64,000 nt of DNA from Paenibacillus borealis. GTDB taxonomy: Bacteria > Bacillota > Bacilli > Paenibacillales > Paenibacillaceae. A program made the translations under genes and the position numbers. Shown here one piece after another: positions 43,461 through 52,530 of the stretch (within the stretch, counting starts at the first letter, position 1; each line of letters starts with the position of its first letter). The notes under the pieces are model-generated. The model saw nothing but the letters and a program-made list of their open reading frames with translations, made no database searches and was not told the origin of the DNA. The DNA lies in the NCBI RefSeq assembly GCF_000758665.1, contig NZ_CP009285.1, positions 434,001 through 498,000 of the forward strand. The letters are read 5' to 3'.

Positions 43461-43474
43461 GTGACAATTGTCAC
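43461..43474. promoter_or_regulatory. palindrome upstream of the ABC/two-component operon
   Basis: GTGACAATTGTCAC is a perfect 14-bp inverted repeat. A further ATGACAGTCCATACTGAT follows at 43483-43500. It may be the site of the NarL-type regulator encoded at the end of the operon. Confidence 0.4.
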
Positions 43475-43568
43475 CTTGAACGAATGACAGTCCATACTGA
43501 TGTTCACTTTCGGCCTCCTGTACTATAGAAATATAGCCGGAGGGCATATGGATACGGAGGGATACAGG

Positions 43569-44477
43569 ATGGATCATGTCATCGAATTAAACAATGTCAG
43601 CAGAAGCTTCCAGGATAACAAAGCGGTGGATCGCGTCAGCTTCACCATTAACAGAGGTTCCATTACAGCACTGCTCGGCCCTAACGGAGCAGGTAAAACA
43701 ACTACCTTGTCCATGCTCCTGGGGCTGCTTGAGCCCACAGAAGGAAGTGTGCAGGTGTTCGGTCTTCCGCCCAAAGACGCCAGGGTACGGGAGCGGACGG
43801 GAGCGATGCTGCAGGAGGTGAGTGTGATGGACCGGCTGAAGGTCCGCGAGATTCTGTCCCTGATCCGCAGCTATTATCCCCAGCCGATGGAGATGGAGGT
43901 GCTGCTTCAGGCCACGGGGCTTGCCCCGGCCGATCTCAACCGCTACGCGGAGAAGCTCTCCGGCGGCCAGAAGCGCAGTCTCAGCTTCGCGCTGGCGCTG
44001 GCGGGTAATCCCGATCTGCTATTTTTTGACGAACCGACGGTTGGGCTCGATACCACCGCCCGGCGCCGTTTCTGGGAGAAGGTCCGGGGACTGGCAGACC
44101 AGGGCAAGACGATTCTGTTCACCACCCACTATCTGCAGGAGGCGGAGGACATCGCTGACCGGATTCTGCTCTTCAGCCACGGCTCCCTTGTGGCAGACGG
44201 CAGCCCGGAGGAGATTAAGGCCAGAATCGTGAGTAAGTCAGTGTCCTTCCTGCCGCTCGGCGATCCGGCGGTGCTGCGCGGACAGTTGCTGGAGCTGCCT
44301 GAGGTCGAAGCCTGCTACGAGAAGAACGGGCGGCTGCATGTAACGACGGAGAATACGGATGAGGCGCTGCGGGCTATTTTTACAGGCGGACTTGCGGTGA
44401 AGGATGTTGTGATTGATCAGGGGAAGCTGGATGAAGCGTTCGAGCAGTTGACTATGAGCCAGGAGGCGGCGGTATGA
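43569..44477 (+). CDS. ABC transporter ATP-binding protein (YvfR-like)
   Basis: About 302 residues. It has Walker A LLGPNGAGKTTTLSML, the signature EKLSGGQKRSLSFALALAGN, Walker B DLLFFDEPTVGLD and switch TTHYLQEAEDIADRI. The C-terminal 80 residues are of the kind common in drug or bacteriocin exporters. ATG at 43569 follows GGAGGG; the upstream ATG at 43548 is less likely. It overlaps its permease gene (ATGA) and is the first of four genes arranged like B. subtilis yvfRSTU. Confidence 0.92.
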   Translation: MDHVIELNNVSRSFQDNKAVDRVSFTINRGSITALLGPNGAGKTTTLSMLLGLLEPTEGSVQVFGLPPKDARVRERTGAMLQEVSVMDRLKVREILSLIRSYYPQPMEMEVLLQATGLAPADLNRYAEKLSGGQKRSLSFALALAGNPDLLFFDEPTVGLDTTARRRFWEKVRGLADQGKTILFTTHYLQEAEDIADRILLFSHGSLVADGSPEEIKARIVSKSVSFLPLGDPAVLRGQLLELPEVEACYEKNGRLHVTTENTDEALRAIFTGGLAVKDVVIDQGKLDEAFEQLTMSQEAAV

Positions 44478-45217
44478 TGATGAAACAAATGATGGCCCAG
44501 TGCAAAGCGGAGCTGCTGCGGATAATCCGCAATCCCTATTACGTGTTCTGGTCGCTGCTGATGCCGATTATGTTCTATTTCATCTTCACAAGGGTGGTCA
44601 ATACGGGGACAGACGATACCCAGGAGTGGCAGGCGCATTACCTGATGTCGATGGCTGCCTTCAGCGTGATGGGCTCTGCGATCATGACCCTCGGCACCCG
44701 GCTGGTGCAGGAGCGGACCCAGGGCTGGAATACGTTCATCCGCATTACTCCGCTTCCGGGCACTGTTTATTTTCTGGGAAAAATGTTCGGCCAGACGGTG
44801 ATGCATCTGTTCTCCGTACTGTGTATTTTTGCTGCCGGATATCTGATCAACGGGGTGTCGCTGACGGCGGGACAATGGCTGCTTAGCGGTCTGTGGCTGC
44901 TTGCCGGCTCGCTGCCTTTTCTGGCGCTGGGTACGATTATCGGCTCAATGAAGCGGGTGGATACGGCGAGCGGGGTGAGTAACGTGCTCTATATGGCGCT
45001 GGCGGTGGCGGGCGGGATGTGGATGCCTCTGGATATTATGCCGGATGTAATGCAGCGGATCGGCCGCTGGCTGCCTTCCTACAATTACGGAGACGGTGCC
45101 TGGGAGATTGTAGGCGGAGGGGTTCCGCAGTGGAATTCCGCACTGCTATTACTCGGATACCTCGCAGTTTTTATGCTATTATCGGTCTATATCCGAAAAA
45201 AACAGGAAGCGGTGTAA
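44474..45217 (+). CDS. ABC-2 type permease (YvfS-like)
   Basis: A 247-residue membrane protein with six predicted helices of the ABC-2 exporter fold (YVFWSLLMPIMFYFIF near the start, ALAVAGGMWMPLDIMPDVMQ near residue 180). It forms the channel for the overlapping ATPase. The substrate is unknown; the two-component system downstream suggests a peptide or envelope-active compound. Confidence 0.9.
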   Translation: MMMKQMMAQCKAELLRIIRNPYYVFWSLLMPIMFYFIFTRVVNTGTDDTQEWQAHYLMSMAAFSVMGSAIMTLGTRLVQERTQGWNTFIRITPLPGTVYFLGKMFGQTVMHLFSVLCIFAAGYLINGVSLTAGQWLLSGLWLLAGSLPFLALGTIIGSMKRVDTASGVSNVLYMALAVAGGMWMPLDIMPDVMQRIGRWLPSYNYGDGAWEIVGGGVPQWNSALLLLGYLAVFMLLSVYIRKKQEAV

Positions 45218-45223
45218 TGTACA

Positions 45224-46414
45224 ATGGCACGTGAGCAGTTCCGGTTATTTCCGCGCAGGTTTGGTTACTACCCTTTTATCTGGCTGATCTATCTGGCATT
45301 CCCGATCTTAAATCTTCAGGGGTACAGCGGATACAAATTACTGGGGGGATATGCGCTGGTGGCGATTTTCACGGTCGCCTACCGTCAGCTCTACTGGACA
45401 GAGGGCAAGACCTACTCGGCCTGGCTGGGTCTTCAAATGCTGCTGATTGCTGTGTTATGTATAGTGTACAGCCCTTTCAATTTCTATATGGGCTTCTTCA
45501 CAAGCAATTTTGTCGGCTGGTATACCGATCTGCGCAGGTTCAAACGGGCCTTCGCTGTGTTCACGATGATGGTTGTCGGTCTGTCACTGCTGTCTTTTAG
45601 CAAAACGAACGGTACAGAATGGCTATTCCTGTTTCCCTTTGTCATGATGATGCTGATTACTCCTTTTGGCATCCGCTCCATGAACCGCCGGCGGATGCTG
45701 GAGAAGGAGCTGGACCAGGCCAACGAGGTTATCAGGGAGATGGTCAAACGTGAAGAACGGATGCGCATTGCCCGGGATCTGCATGACACAATGGGCCATA
45801 CCCTGTCGCTGATTACGCTGAAGAGCCAGCTGGTGGAGAAGCTGGTTGTGAAGAATCCTGAGCGGGCGCAGGCGGAAGCGCGGGAGATCCAGCGCACCTC
45901 CCGCGCTGCGCTGCGTCAGGTGCGGGAGCTTGTCTCGGAGATGCGTGCGGTCACTGTCGCCGAGGAGCTGGCGGAGGCCGGGGAGATGCTGCGCAGCGCG
46001 GAGATTGGGCTTGAAGTGGACGGAGATGCCGCGCTTCCGGGCGTATCTGATCTGACGCAGAATATTCTCAGCCTCTGCATCAAGGAGGCCGTCACGAATA
46101 TTGTGAAGCACAGCGGTGCGGATTTGTGCCGGATTGGCATCGGGATGACGGCTGGTGAGGTACGGATCACCGTGGAGGACAACGGAGTTGGACCCGGGCT
46201 GCAGGACGGGGGAGCTGAGGGGGCGGCGCACCGCCGGGACGGCAACGGAATGAAAGGGATGGCCGAGCGGCTGGCCCTGATTGACGGTTCTCTGACCCTG
46301 GGCCCGGGAACGGGCAGTGGCATAGGGACAGGAACAGGAACTGGGACAGGAACATTGTTAACTGTGGTGACGCCAAGAGTAGTTAAGGATAGAAAGGACG
46401 GGGAAACGGCATGA
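45224..46414 (+). CDS. DesK/YvfT-type sensor histidine kinase
   Basis: A 396-residue kinase. Five or so membrane helices (about 15-145) form an embedded sensor without an external domain. The HisKA_3 dimerisation helix has the phospho-His in RIARDLHDTMGHTLSLI, and the HATPase has VTNIVKHSGA and VEDNGVGPG. Unusually, the C-terminal nucleotide-binding region runs into a Gly-Thr tract (GTGSGIGTGTGTGTGTLL) encoded by a short tandem DNA repeat (46306-46356). The stop overlaps the regulator start (ATGA). Confidence 0.93.
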   Translation: MAREQFRLFPRRFGYYPFIWLIYLAFPILNLQGYSGYKLLGGYALVAIFTVAYRQLYWTEGKTYSAWLGLQMLLIAVLCIVYSPFNFYMGFFTSNFVGWYTDLRRFKRAFAVFTMMVVGLSLLSFSKTNGTEWLFLFPFVMMMLITPFGIRSMNRRRMLEKELDQANEVIREMVKREERMRIARDLHDTMGHTLSLITLKSQLVEKLVVKNPERAQAEAREIQRTSRAALRQVRELVSEMRAVTVAEELAEAGEMLRSAEIGLEVDGDAALPGVSDLTQNILSLCIKEAVTNIVKHSGADLCRIGIGMTAGEVRITVEDNGVGPGLQDGGAEGAAHRRDGNGMKGMAERLALIDGSLTLGPGTGSGIGTGTGTGTGTLLTVVTPRVVKDRKDGETA

Positions 46415-47013
46415 TCAGCATCGTAATTGCCGAGGATCAGCGGCTGCTGCGCGGAGCGATGGCTTCACTGCTCGATTTGGAGGATGATATCGAGGTGGCA
46501 GGGGAAGCCGGAGACGGGGCAGAGGCAGTGGCCCTGATTGAACGCCTTCAGCCGGATGTATGTCTGATGGATATTGAGATGCCGCTGATGAGCGGTCTGG
46601 AGGTTGCGGAGATCCTGAAATCGCGGGGCAGCGCCACCAAAATCATCATCCTGACCACCTTCGCCCGCCCCGGCTATTTCGAGCGGGGCGTGAAGGCCGG
46701 GATTCAGGGCTATCTGCTGAAGGATGAGCCGGTGGACAAGCTGGCGGAAGCGATCCGCCGGGTGATGGGCGGACACTTGGAAGTGTCCCCCGAGCTGGTC
46801 TTCGGCAGCCTGCGGGAAGAGAACCCGCTGTCAGACCGGGAGCGGGAGATTCTGAAGCTGGCCGGCGCGGGCCGCAGTGCCGGGGAGATCGCCTCGGCGC
46901 TGCACCTCTCCTACGGCACCGTCCGCAACTACATCTCGGAGATTCTCGGCAAGCTGGAAGTGAAGAGCCGGATTGAGGCGGTGCGGCTGGCTGAGGAGAA
47001 GGGCTGGATGTAG
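46411..47013 (+). CDS. NarL/FixJ-type response regulator (YvfU-like)
   Basis: A 200-residue regulator. The receiver (1-118) has the acidic pair AEDQ, the phospho-Asp in VCLMDIEMP and LLKDEP. The LuxR-type helix-turn-helix (about 135-195) has LSDREREILKLAGAGRSAGE and LHLSYGTVRNYISEILGKLE. It probably activates its own ABC transporter operon through the palindrome near 43461. After it (47014-47060) a short ACTGGATGTAGG sequence is repeated three times. Confidence 0.93.
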   Translation: MISIVIAEDQRLLRGAMASLLDLEDDIEVAGEAGDGAEAVALIERLQPDVCLMDIEMPLMSGLEVAEILKSRGSATKIIILTTFARPGYFERGVKAGIQGYLLKDEPVDKLAEAIRRVMGGHLEVSPELVFGSLREENPLSDREREILKLAGAGRSAGEIASALHLSYGTVRNYISEILGKLEVKSRIEAVRLAEEKGWM

Positions 47014-47248
47014 GCCGGGTTACTGGAGGTACGCGGGTACTGGATGTAGGATGGGGCACTGGATGTAGGGTGGGTTAAATGTAGATGTCCTGGATGAACG
47101 GTGGAGCCGGGTTTACTATCCGTTCAATTGTATTTTGTGCAACAGCTAACCCCGAAATCTGCCGAAAAATTGAATCTATTGTATGAAATATAGCAGAATG
47201 GGATTTATCTCTGAATATTGGAAATTCTGTTTCACCAAATGCAATCAC

Positions 47249-47318
47249 CGAGACATAACCGCTGAAATATAACCAGCGAAATGTAAACAGCGAAACATAA
47301 CTACCGAGACATAACCGC
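47249..47318. repeat. 14-bp tandem repeat, five copies
   Basis: Five exact-length units (CGAGACATAACCGC and variants such as TGAAATATAACCAG, CGAAATGTAAACAG) follow each other with no gap. The surrounding gap 47014-47714 also has TTGTACGAA/TTGTACAAC motifs scattered through 47400-47600, as in other intergenic elements of the window, and no gene that I can support. Confidence 0.85.
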
Positions 47319-47714
47319 CTTTATAAAATGCTATACAGCTATAAGTTGCAACCTATATAACCCGCATTTTAGACCGGTGCTTGCAGAGCTGCATCTTAAG
47401 CTCACATGGAATAGGCATTATGTTGTACGAAGTGCAACTCTGGTTCCCCGATAATAGGGTCTATGGGAGAATTGTTGTACGAAATACATCAATTCTCCCG
47501 CTAAGCCGCTTGGAGAAGGAGAAATGTTGCCTTTTGTACAACATTCTTGGATCAGGGGCCGGATAAGGAGGGGAATGTTGTATTTAGTGCAGGATTTCTC
47601 CCGAACTCCGGAAAATGTGACTCCCCACCGTAAACGTTCATCGGAAAATGTGAATAGCTAGGTTCAGCAGATATGGGCCAAATAGCGGCTAAGCACGCCC
47701 AAGGCTCATTCACC

Positions 47715-48560
47715 TCAAAGGCTCTTCGCCTGCTCCTCGCGCATCCACAGCGAGAGCTGGCGCTTGAGCTGCAGGAACTCCGGCGCGTCGGTGATTTCAT
47801 CGCGGCGCGGGCGCGGGAAAGGCACATCTACGGTGTGCAGGACGGAGCCGGGACGTCCGGAGAAGACATAGATGCGGCTGGAGAGCAGCAGCGCTTCTTC
47901 GATGTTGTGGGTGATGAACAGCACGGAGCGGCGGTTCTCCTCCCACAGCTCCAGCAGCCAGCGCTGCATCTGCTCGCGCGTCAGCGCATCGAGCGCGCTG
48001 AACGGCTCGTCGAGCAGCATCAGCTCCTGCGGAGCGAGCATGGCCCGCAGGAAGGCGGCCCGCTGCTGCATGCCGCCGGACAGCATATGCGGATAAGCTC
48101 GCTCGAATCCGCCCAGGCCGACCTTGGCCAGCCAGTGGCGCGCGGCTTCGCGGGCCTGCGGCTGCGGCGTGCCCTGCAGCTCGGCGCCGAGCAGGACATT
48201 GTCCAGTGTGCTGCGCCACGGGAATAGCGCGGGCTGCTGCGGCATGTAGCTGATCTTGCCGCGCTGCCCGGTAACCGGGATGCCGTCCATGCTGACGGTT
48301 CCTGCATCCGGCAGCGTCAGGCCGCCGATAATATGGAACAGGGTGCTTTTGCCGCAGCCGGAAGGACCGACAATCGAGACGAATTCCTGCGGCTCTACCG
48401 TCAGAGATACCTTATCCAGGACATGCGTCTCCCGGCGGCGGTGCGTGAACGATTTGGAGACGCTGCTGACTTCAAGCGCAGGCGGCGCGCTCCGGATTGC
48501 ATCAGGGCTGCTGCCGGGGCTGCCCGTCTTCGGCTGTGCGGTATTCGTGAGTTGAGACAC
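47715..48560 (-). CDS. thiZ: thiamine-precursor ABC transporter ATP-binding protein
   Basis: A 281-residue NitT/TauT-type ATPase with Walker A IVGPSGCGKSTLFHII, signature PHMLSGGMQQRAAFLRAML, Walker B LMLLDEPFSALDA and the switch histidine in ITHNIEEALLL. It energises uptake by the neighbouring permease. It is the last gene of the TPP-riboswitch operon. The GTG start follows AAGGAG. An N-terminal 30-residue Ser/Pro-rich tail is variable in such proteins. Confidence 0.88.
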   Translation of the reverse strand: MSQLTNTAQPKTGSPGSSPDAIRSAPPALEVSSVSKSFTHRRRETHVLDKVSLTVEPQEFVSIVGPSGCGKSTLFHIIGGLTLPDAGTVSMDGIPVTGQRGKISYMPQQPALFPWRSTLDNVLLGAELQGTPQPQAREAARHWLAKVGLGGFERAYPHMLSGGMQQRAAFLRAMLAPQELMLLDEPFSALDALTREQMQRWLLELWEENRRSVLFITHNIEEALLLSSRIYVFSGRPGSVLHTVDVPFPRPRRDEITDAPEFLQLKRQLSLWMREEQAKSL

Positions 48561-48629
48561 TTCGGTCAGCTCCTTCTATATTAGAATCTTTGTACTTAAG
48601 CTTTAGGTTTTGGGGTTACCCTATGCGCG

Positions 48630-49391
48630 TTAAGCTTCCTTGCGCGGTTTCCAGCGCACGAGCCATTTCTCCAGCAGGGCAATCAGCGCGAACAGCACCA
48701 GACTCAGCAGCACGATAATGACGATGGCCACGAACATCCGGTCCGTACGGTAGGAGGCCTTCTGCAGCAGCATATAATAGCCGATGCCTTTGTCTGCGCC
48801 GATCCACTCGGCAACCACTGCGCCCATTACGGCATAAGTCGCGGAGATTTTGAGCCCTGAGAACAGGGAGGGCAGGGACCCGGGAAGCTCCAGCTTGGCG
48901 AAGATCTGCCATTTGCTCGCACCGGCCATTTTCATATAGTTCATCATTACCCGGTCGCTTTGAGCCAGCCCGCCCATGGCGGCTACGGCAACCGGGAAGA
49001 AGCAGACGAGGGTGATTAGGACGATCTTAGGCAGCAGGCCGAAGCCGAACCAGATAATCAGCAGCGGGCCCAGGGCAATGGAGGGCACATTCTGGCTGAG
49101 GATCAGCAGCGGATAGAGCGCTCTTTTGAGCCAGGGCAGCAGATGTAGCAGCAGGGCCACAATGAGGCCGATGCCGGTGCCGACCGGGAAACCGATCAGG
49201 GTCAGCCGCAGCGTTGCGGACGTATGCGCCCAGATCCCGGAGGCGTTGCCGCGTGATTCCCGCGCGATATCAGACGGGCTCGGCAGCTGCCAGGCGGGGA
49301 TATGGAACACCGATACCGCGATCTGCCATGCGCCCAGAAAAAAGATGACCGCCACGAGGGGCGGCCAGATTTGTCTCCAGGTGCTTCTCAC
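48630..49391 (-). CDS. thiX: thiamine-precursor ABC transporter permease
   Basis: A 253-residue permease with six membrane helices. The EAA loop, which contacts the ATPase, is MMNYMKMAGASKWQIFAKLE with LPGSLPSLFSGLK. It is of the binding-protein-dependent NitT/TauT type. The GTG start overlaps the stop of the small thiamine-binding protein gene, so the two are translationally coupled. Confidence 0.9.
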   Translation of the reverse strand: MRSTWRQIWPPLVAVIFFLGAWQIAVSVFHIPAWQLPSPSDIARESRGNASGIWAHTSATLRLTLIGFPVGTGIGLIVALLLHLLPWLKRALYPLLILSQNVPSIALGPLLIIWFGFGLLPKIVLITLVCFFPVAVAAMGGLAQSDRVMMNYMKMAGASKWQIFAKLELPGSLPSLFSGLKISATYAVMGAVVAEWIGADKGIGYYMLLQKASYRTDRMFVAIVIIVLLSLVLFALIALLEKWLVRWKPRKEA

Positions 49392-49681
49392 GGCCGGTAT
49401 TTCTCCGTCAGCTTGTCCATGCTGATGCCGTTCGGATTATGGGCGATCTTAATCTGGGAGATCACGCTCGGGCTGCCGGAGGCAATCAGCGCCTCATGCA
49501 TCTGGCGTACAATATCAAGCAGCTCGGTGAGCTCACCTTCCATGGTAGTATCAAGCGGATTCACCTGATGTTTAACCCCCGACTTCTGAATCACCTCAAT
49601 CGCAGTGTCCACGTAAGGGATCGAATCCTCATTGTTTGGAGTTTTGGGAATTACCTGAATGCTAAGCAGTGTATTAGCCAT
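49388..49681 (-). CDS. thiamine-binding protein (MTH1187/YqgV family)
   Basis: A 97-residue cytosolic protein of the DUF77/thiamine-binding family: a ferredoxin-like fold with SIQVIPKTPN at the start, VDTAIEVIQKSGVKHQVNPL and TTMEGELTELL in the middle. Relatives bind thiamine, and its placement between the binding-protein and permease genes under a TPP riboswitch supports a thiamine role. It may buffer or sense imported thiamine compounds. Confidence 0.88.
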   Translation of the reverse strand: MANTLLSIQVIPKTPNNEDSIPYVDTAIEVIQKSGVKHQVNPLDTTMEGELTELLDIVRQMHEALIASGSPSVISQIKIAHNPNGISMDKLTEKYRP

Positions 49682-49733
49682 TATTATTCATTCCTCTCAT
49701 GTGAGTTATTGTCAGTACTATTCTGCGTTGTAT

Positions 49734-50816
49734 CTATTGGCCTTCCGGCAAAAATTCATTCGTAAATGTACTTGCGGCATCCAGCGGCTTATCCAGCAGC
49801 TTCAGGCCGTACATCCAGTCGGCATAATTCTGCCAGACCTCCGTTTTCTGCTCACCCCAGCGGACGGCATCGTCCTTGTATTTCGGGCTTAGCCATTTCT
49901 GGCTGGCCAGTACCAGCTCGGGATCCAGATCAGGCACTGCGTCGGACAGGACAGTGGCCGCTTCTTCCGGGTTGTCGATCGCGTATTGATATCCTTTCGA
50001 CGTAGCTTTGAGGAAAGCCTTCACCACTTCAGGATGCTCGGCGATTTCCTTCTCGCTCGTAGTCAGCACTGGTGTGTAGTAATCCAGCTGCGGCGCGTAA
50101 TCCTTCAGGTACAGCATATCCAGCGGCTCGCCGCGCAGCTCGGCTTCGATCCCGGTCCAGGCGTAGAAGATCCAGGCGAAGTCGATATCGCGTTTCACCG
50201 CAGTGAAGAAGTCAGCTTCGCCGATATTCACCAGCTTCACTTTGGAGACGTCTCCGCCGTCCGGGTCCATGATGGCTTTCATGGCTGCTTCTTCCGCGGG
50301 AGAGCCCCAGCCTCCGTAGGTTTTGCCTTCGAAGTCTTTTGGCGTCTTAATGTTGCGGTCCTTCGGAGCGGCAAAGCCGGAGGTATTATGCTGAATGATA
50401 GCAGCGATGGAGACGAGCGGCACATCCTGCAGGCGGGCCAGTGTGAGTGCCTCCTGTGCACTGATGCCAAACTGTGCTTCACCGGAAGTAACCATGGTGT
50501 CAGACCCGGCAGCACCCGGCTGCACAATTTCCACGTCAAGACCTTCCTCTGCGTAATACCCCAGCTCCTTGGCGGTATACAGTCCGGTGTGATTCGTGTT
50601 AGGCGTCCAGTCCAGCGCAATCTTAACCGGGGTCAGCTCTTTAGGCGCGTTGGTGGTGCCGGCTGCAGTTGCTTCAGGTGCAGCGGTGCTGTTCCCGGCG
50701 GCAGGTGTGCTGCCTCCGGCATTGCCGCCCGGGTTGCCGTTCCCGTTGCCGCAACCGGCCATCACGATCACAAGCATAGTGCTGAGCAGCAGCGGTAATA
50801 CTTTTTTGACTCCCAT
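49734..50816 (-). CDS. thiY: HMP/thiamine-precursor binding lipoprotein (ThiY, NMT1/THI5-like)
   Basis: A 360-residue solute-binding lipoprotein. The lipobox is MLVIVMAGCG; a Gly/Asn/Ala/Thr-rich linker follows. The NMT1-like domain begins PVKIALDWTPNTNHTGLYTA, a sequence typical of formylaminopyrimidine (HMP precursor)-binding ThiY, and continues with VQPGAAGSD and GISAQEALTLAR. It delivers the ligand to ThiX/ThiZ. ATG at 50816 follows AAGGAGAGAG. It is the first gene after the TPP riboswitch and its terminator. Confidence 0.92.
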   Translation of the reverse strand: MGVKKVLPLLLSTMLVIVMAGCGNGNGNPGGNAGGSTPAAGNSTAAPEATAAGTTNAPKELTPVKIALDWTPNTNHTGLYTAKELGYYAEEGLDVEIVQPGAAGSDTMVTSGEAQFGISAQEALTLARLQDVPLVSIAAIIQHNTSGFAAPKDRNIKTPKDFEGKTYGGWGSPAEEAAMKAIMDPDGGDVSKVKLVNIGEADFFTAVKRDIDFAWIFYAWTGIEAELRGEPLDMLYLKDYAPQLDYYTPVLTTSEKEIAEHPEVVKAFLKATSKGYQYAIDNPEEAATVLSDAVPDLDPELVLASQKWLSPKYKDDAVRWGEQKTEVWQNYADWMYGLKLLDKPLDAASTFTNEFLPEGQ

Positions 50817-50875
50817 TTCTCTTCTCTCTCCTTCCAGCAATCCCTAGTCTTCCAAAATTCAGAATAACCCATACC

Positions 50876-50901
50876 AAAAAGCGCCCCGGAGACCGGGACG
50901 C
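50876..50901 (-). terminator. riboswitch-controlled terminator of the thi operon
   Basis: GCGTCCCGG pairs with CCGGGGCGC (one mismatch) on the minus strand, followed by five T. It lies between the TPP aptamer and thiY, where an attenuator is expected. TTCAAC/GTTGAA arms (about 50912-50957) could form the competing structure. Confidence 0.82.
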
Positions 50902-50961
50902 CAGTTACTTGCGCAAGGTGAGTTCAACTTCAGGCCCATGAAGGGACTCGGGTTGAATGAA

Positions 50962-51052
50962 GATTCCTACGCTGGCATTATCCAGATCAGGTATAAGGGT
51001 CAGTATCTTGTGGGATACAATCTCAGCCGGCCAATTCCAGCACCCCTGGTTC
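50962..51052 (-). promoter_or_regulatory. TPP riboswitch
   Basis: Read on the minus strand: GGGGTGCTGG, then GGCTGAGAT, a variable P3a arm, then ACCTGATCTGGATAATGCCA and GCGTAGGA. CTGAGA and ACCTGATCTGGATAATGCCAGCG are the near-invariant THI-box sequences that contact the pyrimidine and the diphosphate. TPP binding would favour the downstream terminator and shut off the thi transporter. Confidence 0.95.
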
Positions 51053-51129
51053 TATGAAGTTCACGGGTATTGCTATGTTCTTACGGTGTATTATAGACGC
51101 CAGCTTCCTGGTTGTCCAGCTTCCCTGTT

Positions 51130-52530
51130 CTAATCTTCGAGCTTTAACGGCAGAATCCAGGGGCCTTTCAGCAGGAAAAAGGGCTCCGACATTCTAAATC
51201 GCAGCGTATCCGCACCGCGCTCTGCATCCAGATGAAGAGTCTTCACGATACTCGGAGGAAGTCCGGTATTCTCCCAGCTGAATGAATCATTGGTAGCGGA
51301 GCCCGGATAGCGGATGAAGAAATGCGTCAGTGACTTTGCCGCCTCCGGATCAAATTTCACATCCACATCTACGCTGACGGCTGTCCCGTTGCTGCGTTCA
51401 ATGCGGGTGAATACTACCGGGAAACCGGCGATTTCAGCCGTGATATTGAGCGGCGCACTTTCACCGATGTCTGGCAGCGGCAGAACAACCTCCCGGGAGA
51501 GCGTCTCCCGTTTGGATAGCTCAATATAGGGAATGACGACTTTATATTGCTGTGCTCCGGTTGTATCTGTTTCACGGAACCGGAACTCCGACGGGGAGGG
51601 CATGGATGAAGACGGTTCGATGGATAACTTCTCGCCAGCCGCATTCTCGACATACAGGCCATTCCCGGATACCAGCGGCTGCAGCAGATAGGATTGGACA
51701 ACTGACAGGGAATCCGGGAGCGTGGGGAGCAGTTCGACGCGGACAAGCCCGTCACCCAGCCGTACCGGAAAAGCCGTAATCCGCACATCCTGCTGCACAT
51801 CGCTTGCACCCAGATGCTGCAAGGCATCGGCCGTCTCCGGTGCCTGGAGTGCCAGTGGTCCTATTGTTGTGCCATTGAGATGAAGGATAATCGACTCAGC
51901 AGCTTCTGGCTCCAGCTTCAGTGGAGCGGCCGTACTGTAATTTCCGTACCATTCTCCAGAAGAGGAAGAACGCATCATCGGTGTAAAGGTATAGCGGATT
52001 CCGCCGATGTCTGCCTGGAACTCAATAACCTGGGGGATCTGTTGCCCCCGCAGCGTGATGCTTCCGCCATTTTCTTGTAAAAGTACGCCTTCGACTATCA
52101 GCTCTCCTGTGCCTACTGCAGAGGTATAAGGCTTCTCCAGAACATAAAGCGGACTGTCCGGGCTGCTCTCCAGAACAGTGCCGAAGCCGGGCAGGAAGCT
52201 GAGAGCCTGCTTCAAGCCTGCCTGTACCACGGGAGAGAACGCCAGTAAACCTGCTGTCATAAGAATCGCAGCCGCCGCAGCTCCAATTGCCGCCCGCCGC
52301 CGCGGCTTGCGGACAGGGGCAGACAGTTCAGGTGCCGGACCAGTGTGAATAAGGGCAAGGGTACGGTTTTTGATCCGCTCAAGTGAAGCAGTATCTTCTT
52401 CAGACCGGGGTACGGGGCTGGACTCAGGCTCCGCCAGCAATCCGTCCAGTGCAAGCTCAGCCTCGCTGAATTCCAAAAGATCGAGCTGATCGAATAGGCT
52501 TTTCTCACCGCTGTTCATATCCTTTAGCAT
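51130..52530 (-). CDS. DUF4179-like anti-sigma membrane protein
   Basis: A 466-residue protein with a cytoplasmic N-terminus (about 1-78), one membrane helix at about 80-101 (AAIGAAAAAILMTAGLLAFS) and a large outer beta-rich domain. It overlaps the upstream ECF sigma gene by 7 bp. Such proteins bind the cognate sigma factor inside the cell and sense an external signal outside, as in the DUF4179/anti-sigma group. No catalytic residues are recognised. Confidence 0.8.
   Translation of the reverse strand: MLKDMNSGEKSLFDQLDLLEFSEAELALDGLLAEPESSPVPRSEEDTASLERIKNRTLALIHTGPAPELSAPVRKPRRRAAIGAAAAAILMTAGLLAFSPVVQAGLKQALSFLPGFGTVLESSPDSPLYVLEKPYTSAVGTGELIVEGVLLQENGGSITLRGQQIPQVIEFQADIGGIRYTFTPMMRSSSSGEWYGNYSTAAPLKLEPEAAESIILHLNGTTIGPLALQAPETADALQHLGASDVQQDVRITAFPVRLGDGLVRVELLPTLPDSLSVVQSYLLQPLVSGNGLYVENAAGEKLSIEPSSSMPSPSEFRFRETDTTGAQQYKVVIPYIELSKRETLSREVVLPLPDIGESAPLNITAEIAGFPVVFTRIERSNGTAVSVDVDVKFDPEAAKSLTHFFIRYPGSATNDSFSWENTGLPPSIVKTLHLDAERGADTLRFRMSEPFFLLKGPWILPLKLED

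Noticed and set aside
47673..48227. A 184-codon plus-strand frame opposite thiZ
   Set aside because: It is antisense to a clear ABC ATPase; its composition reflects the complementary codons.
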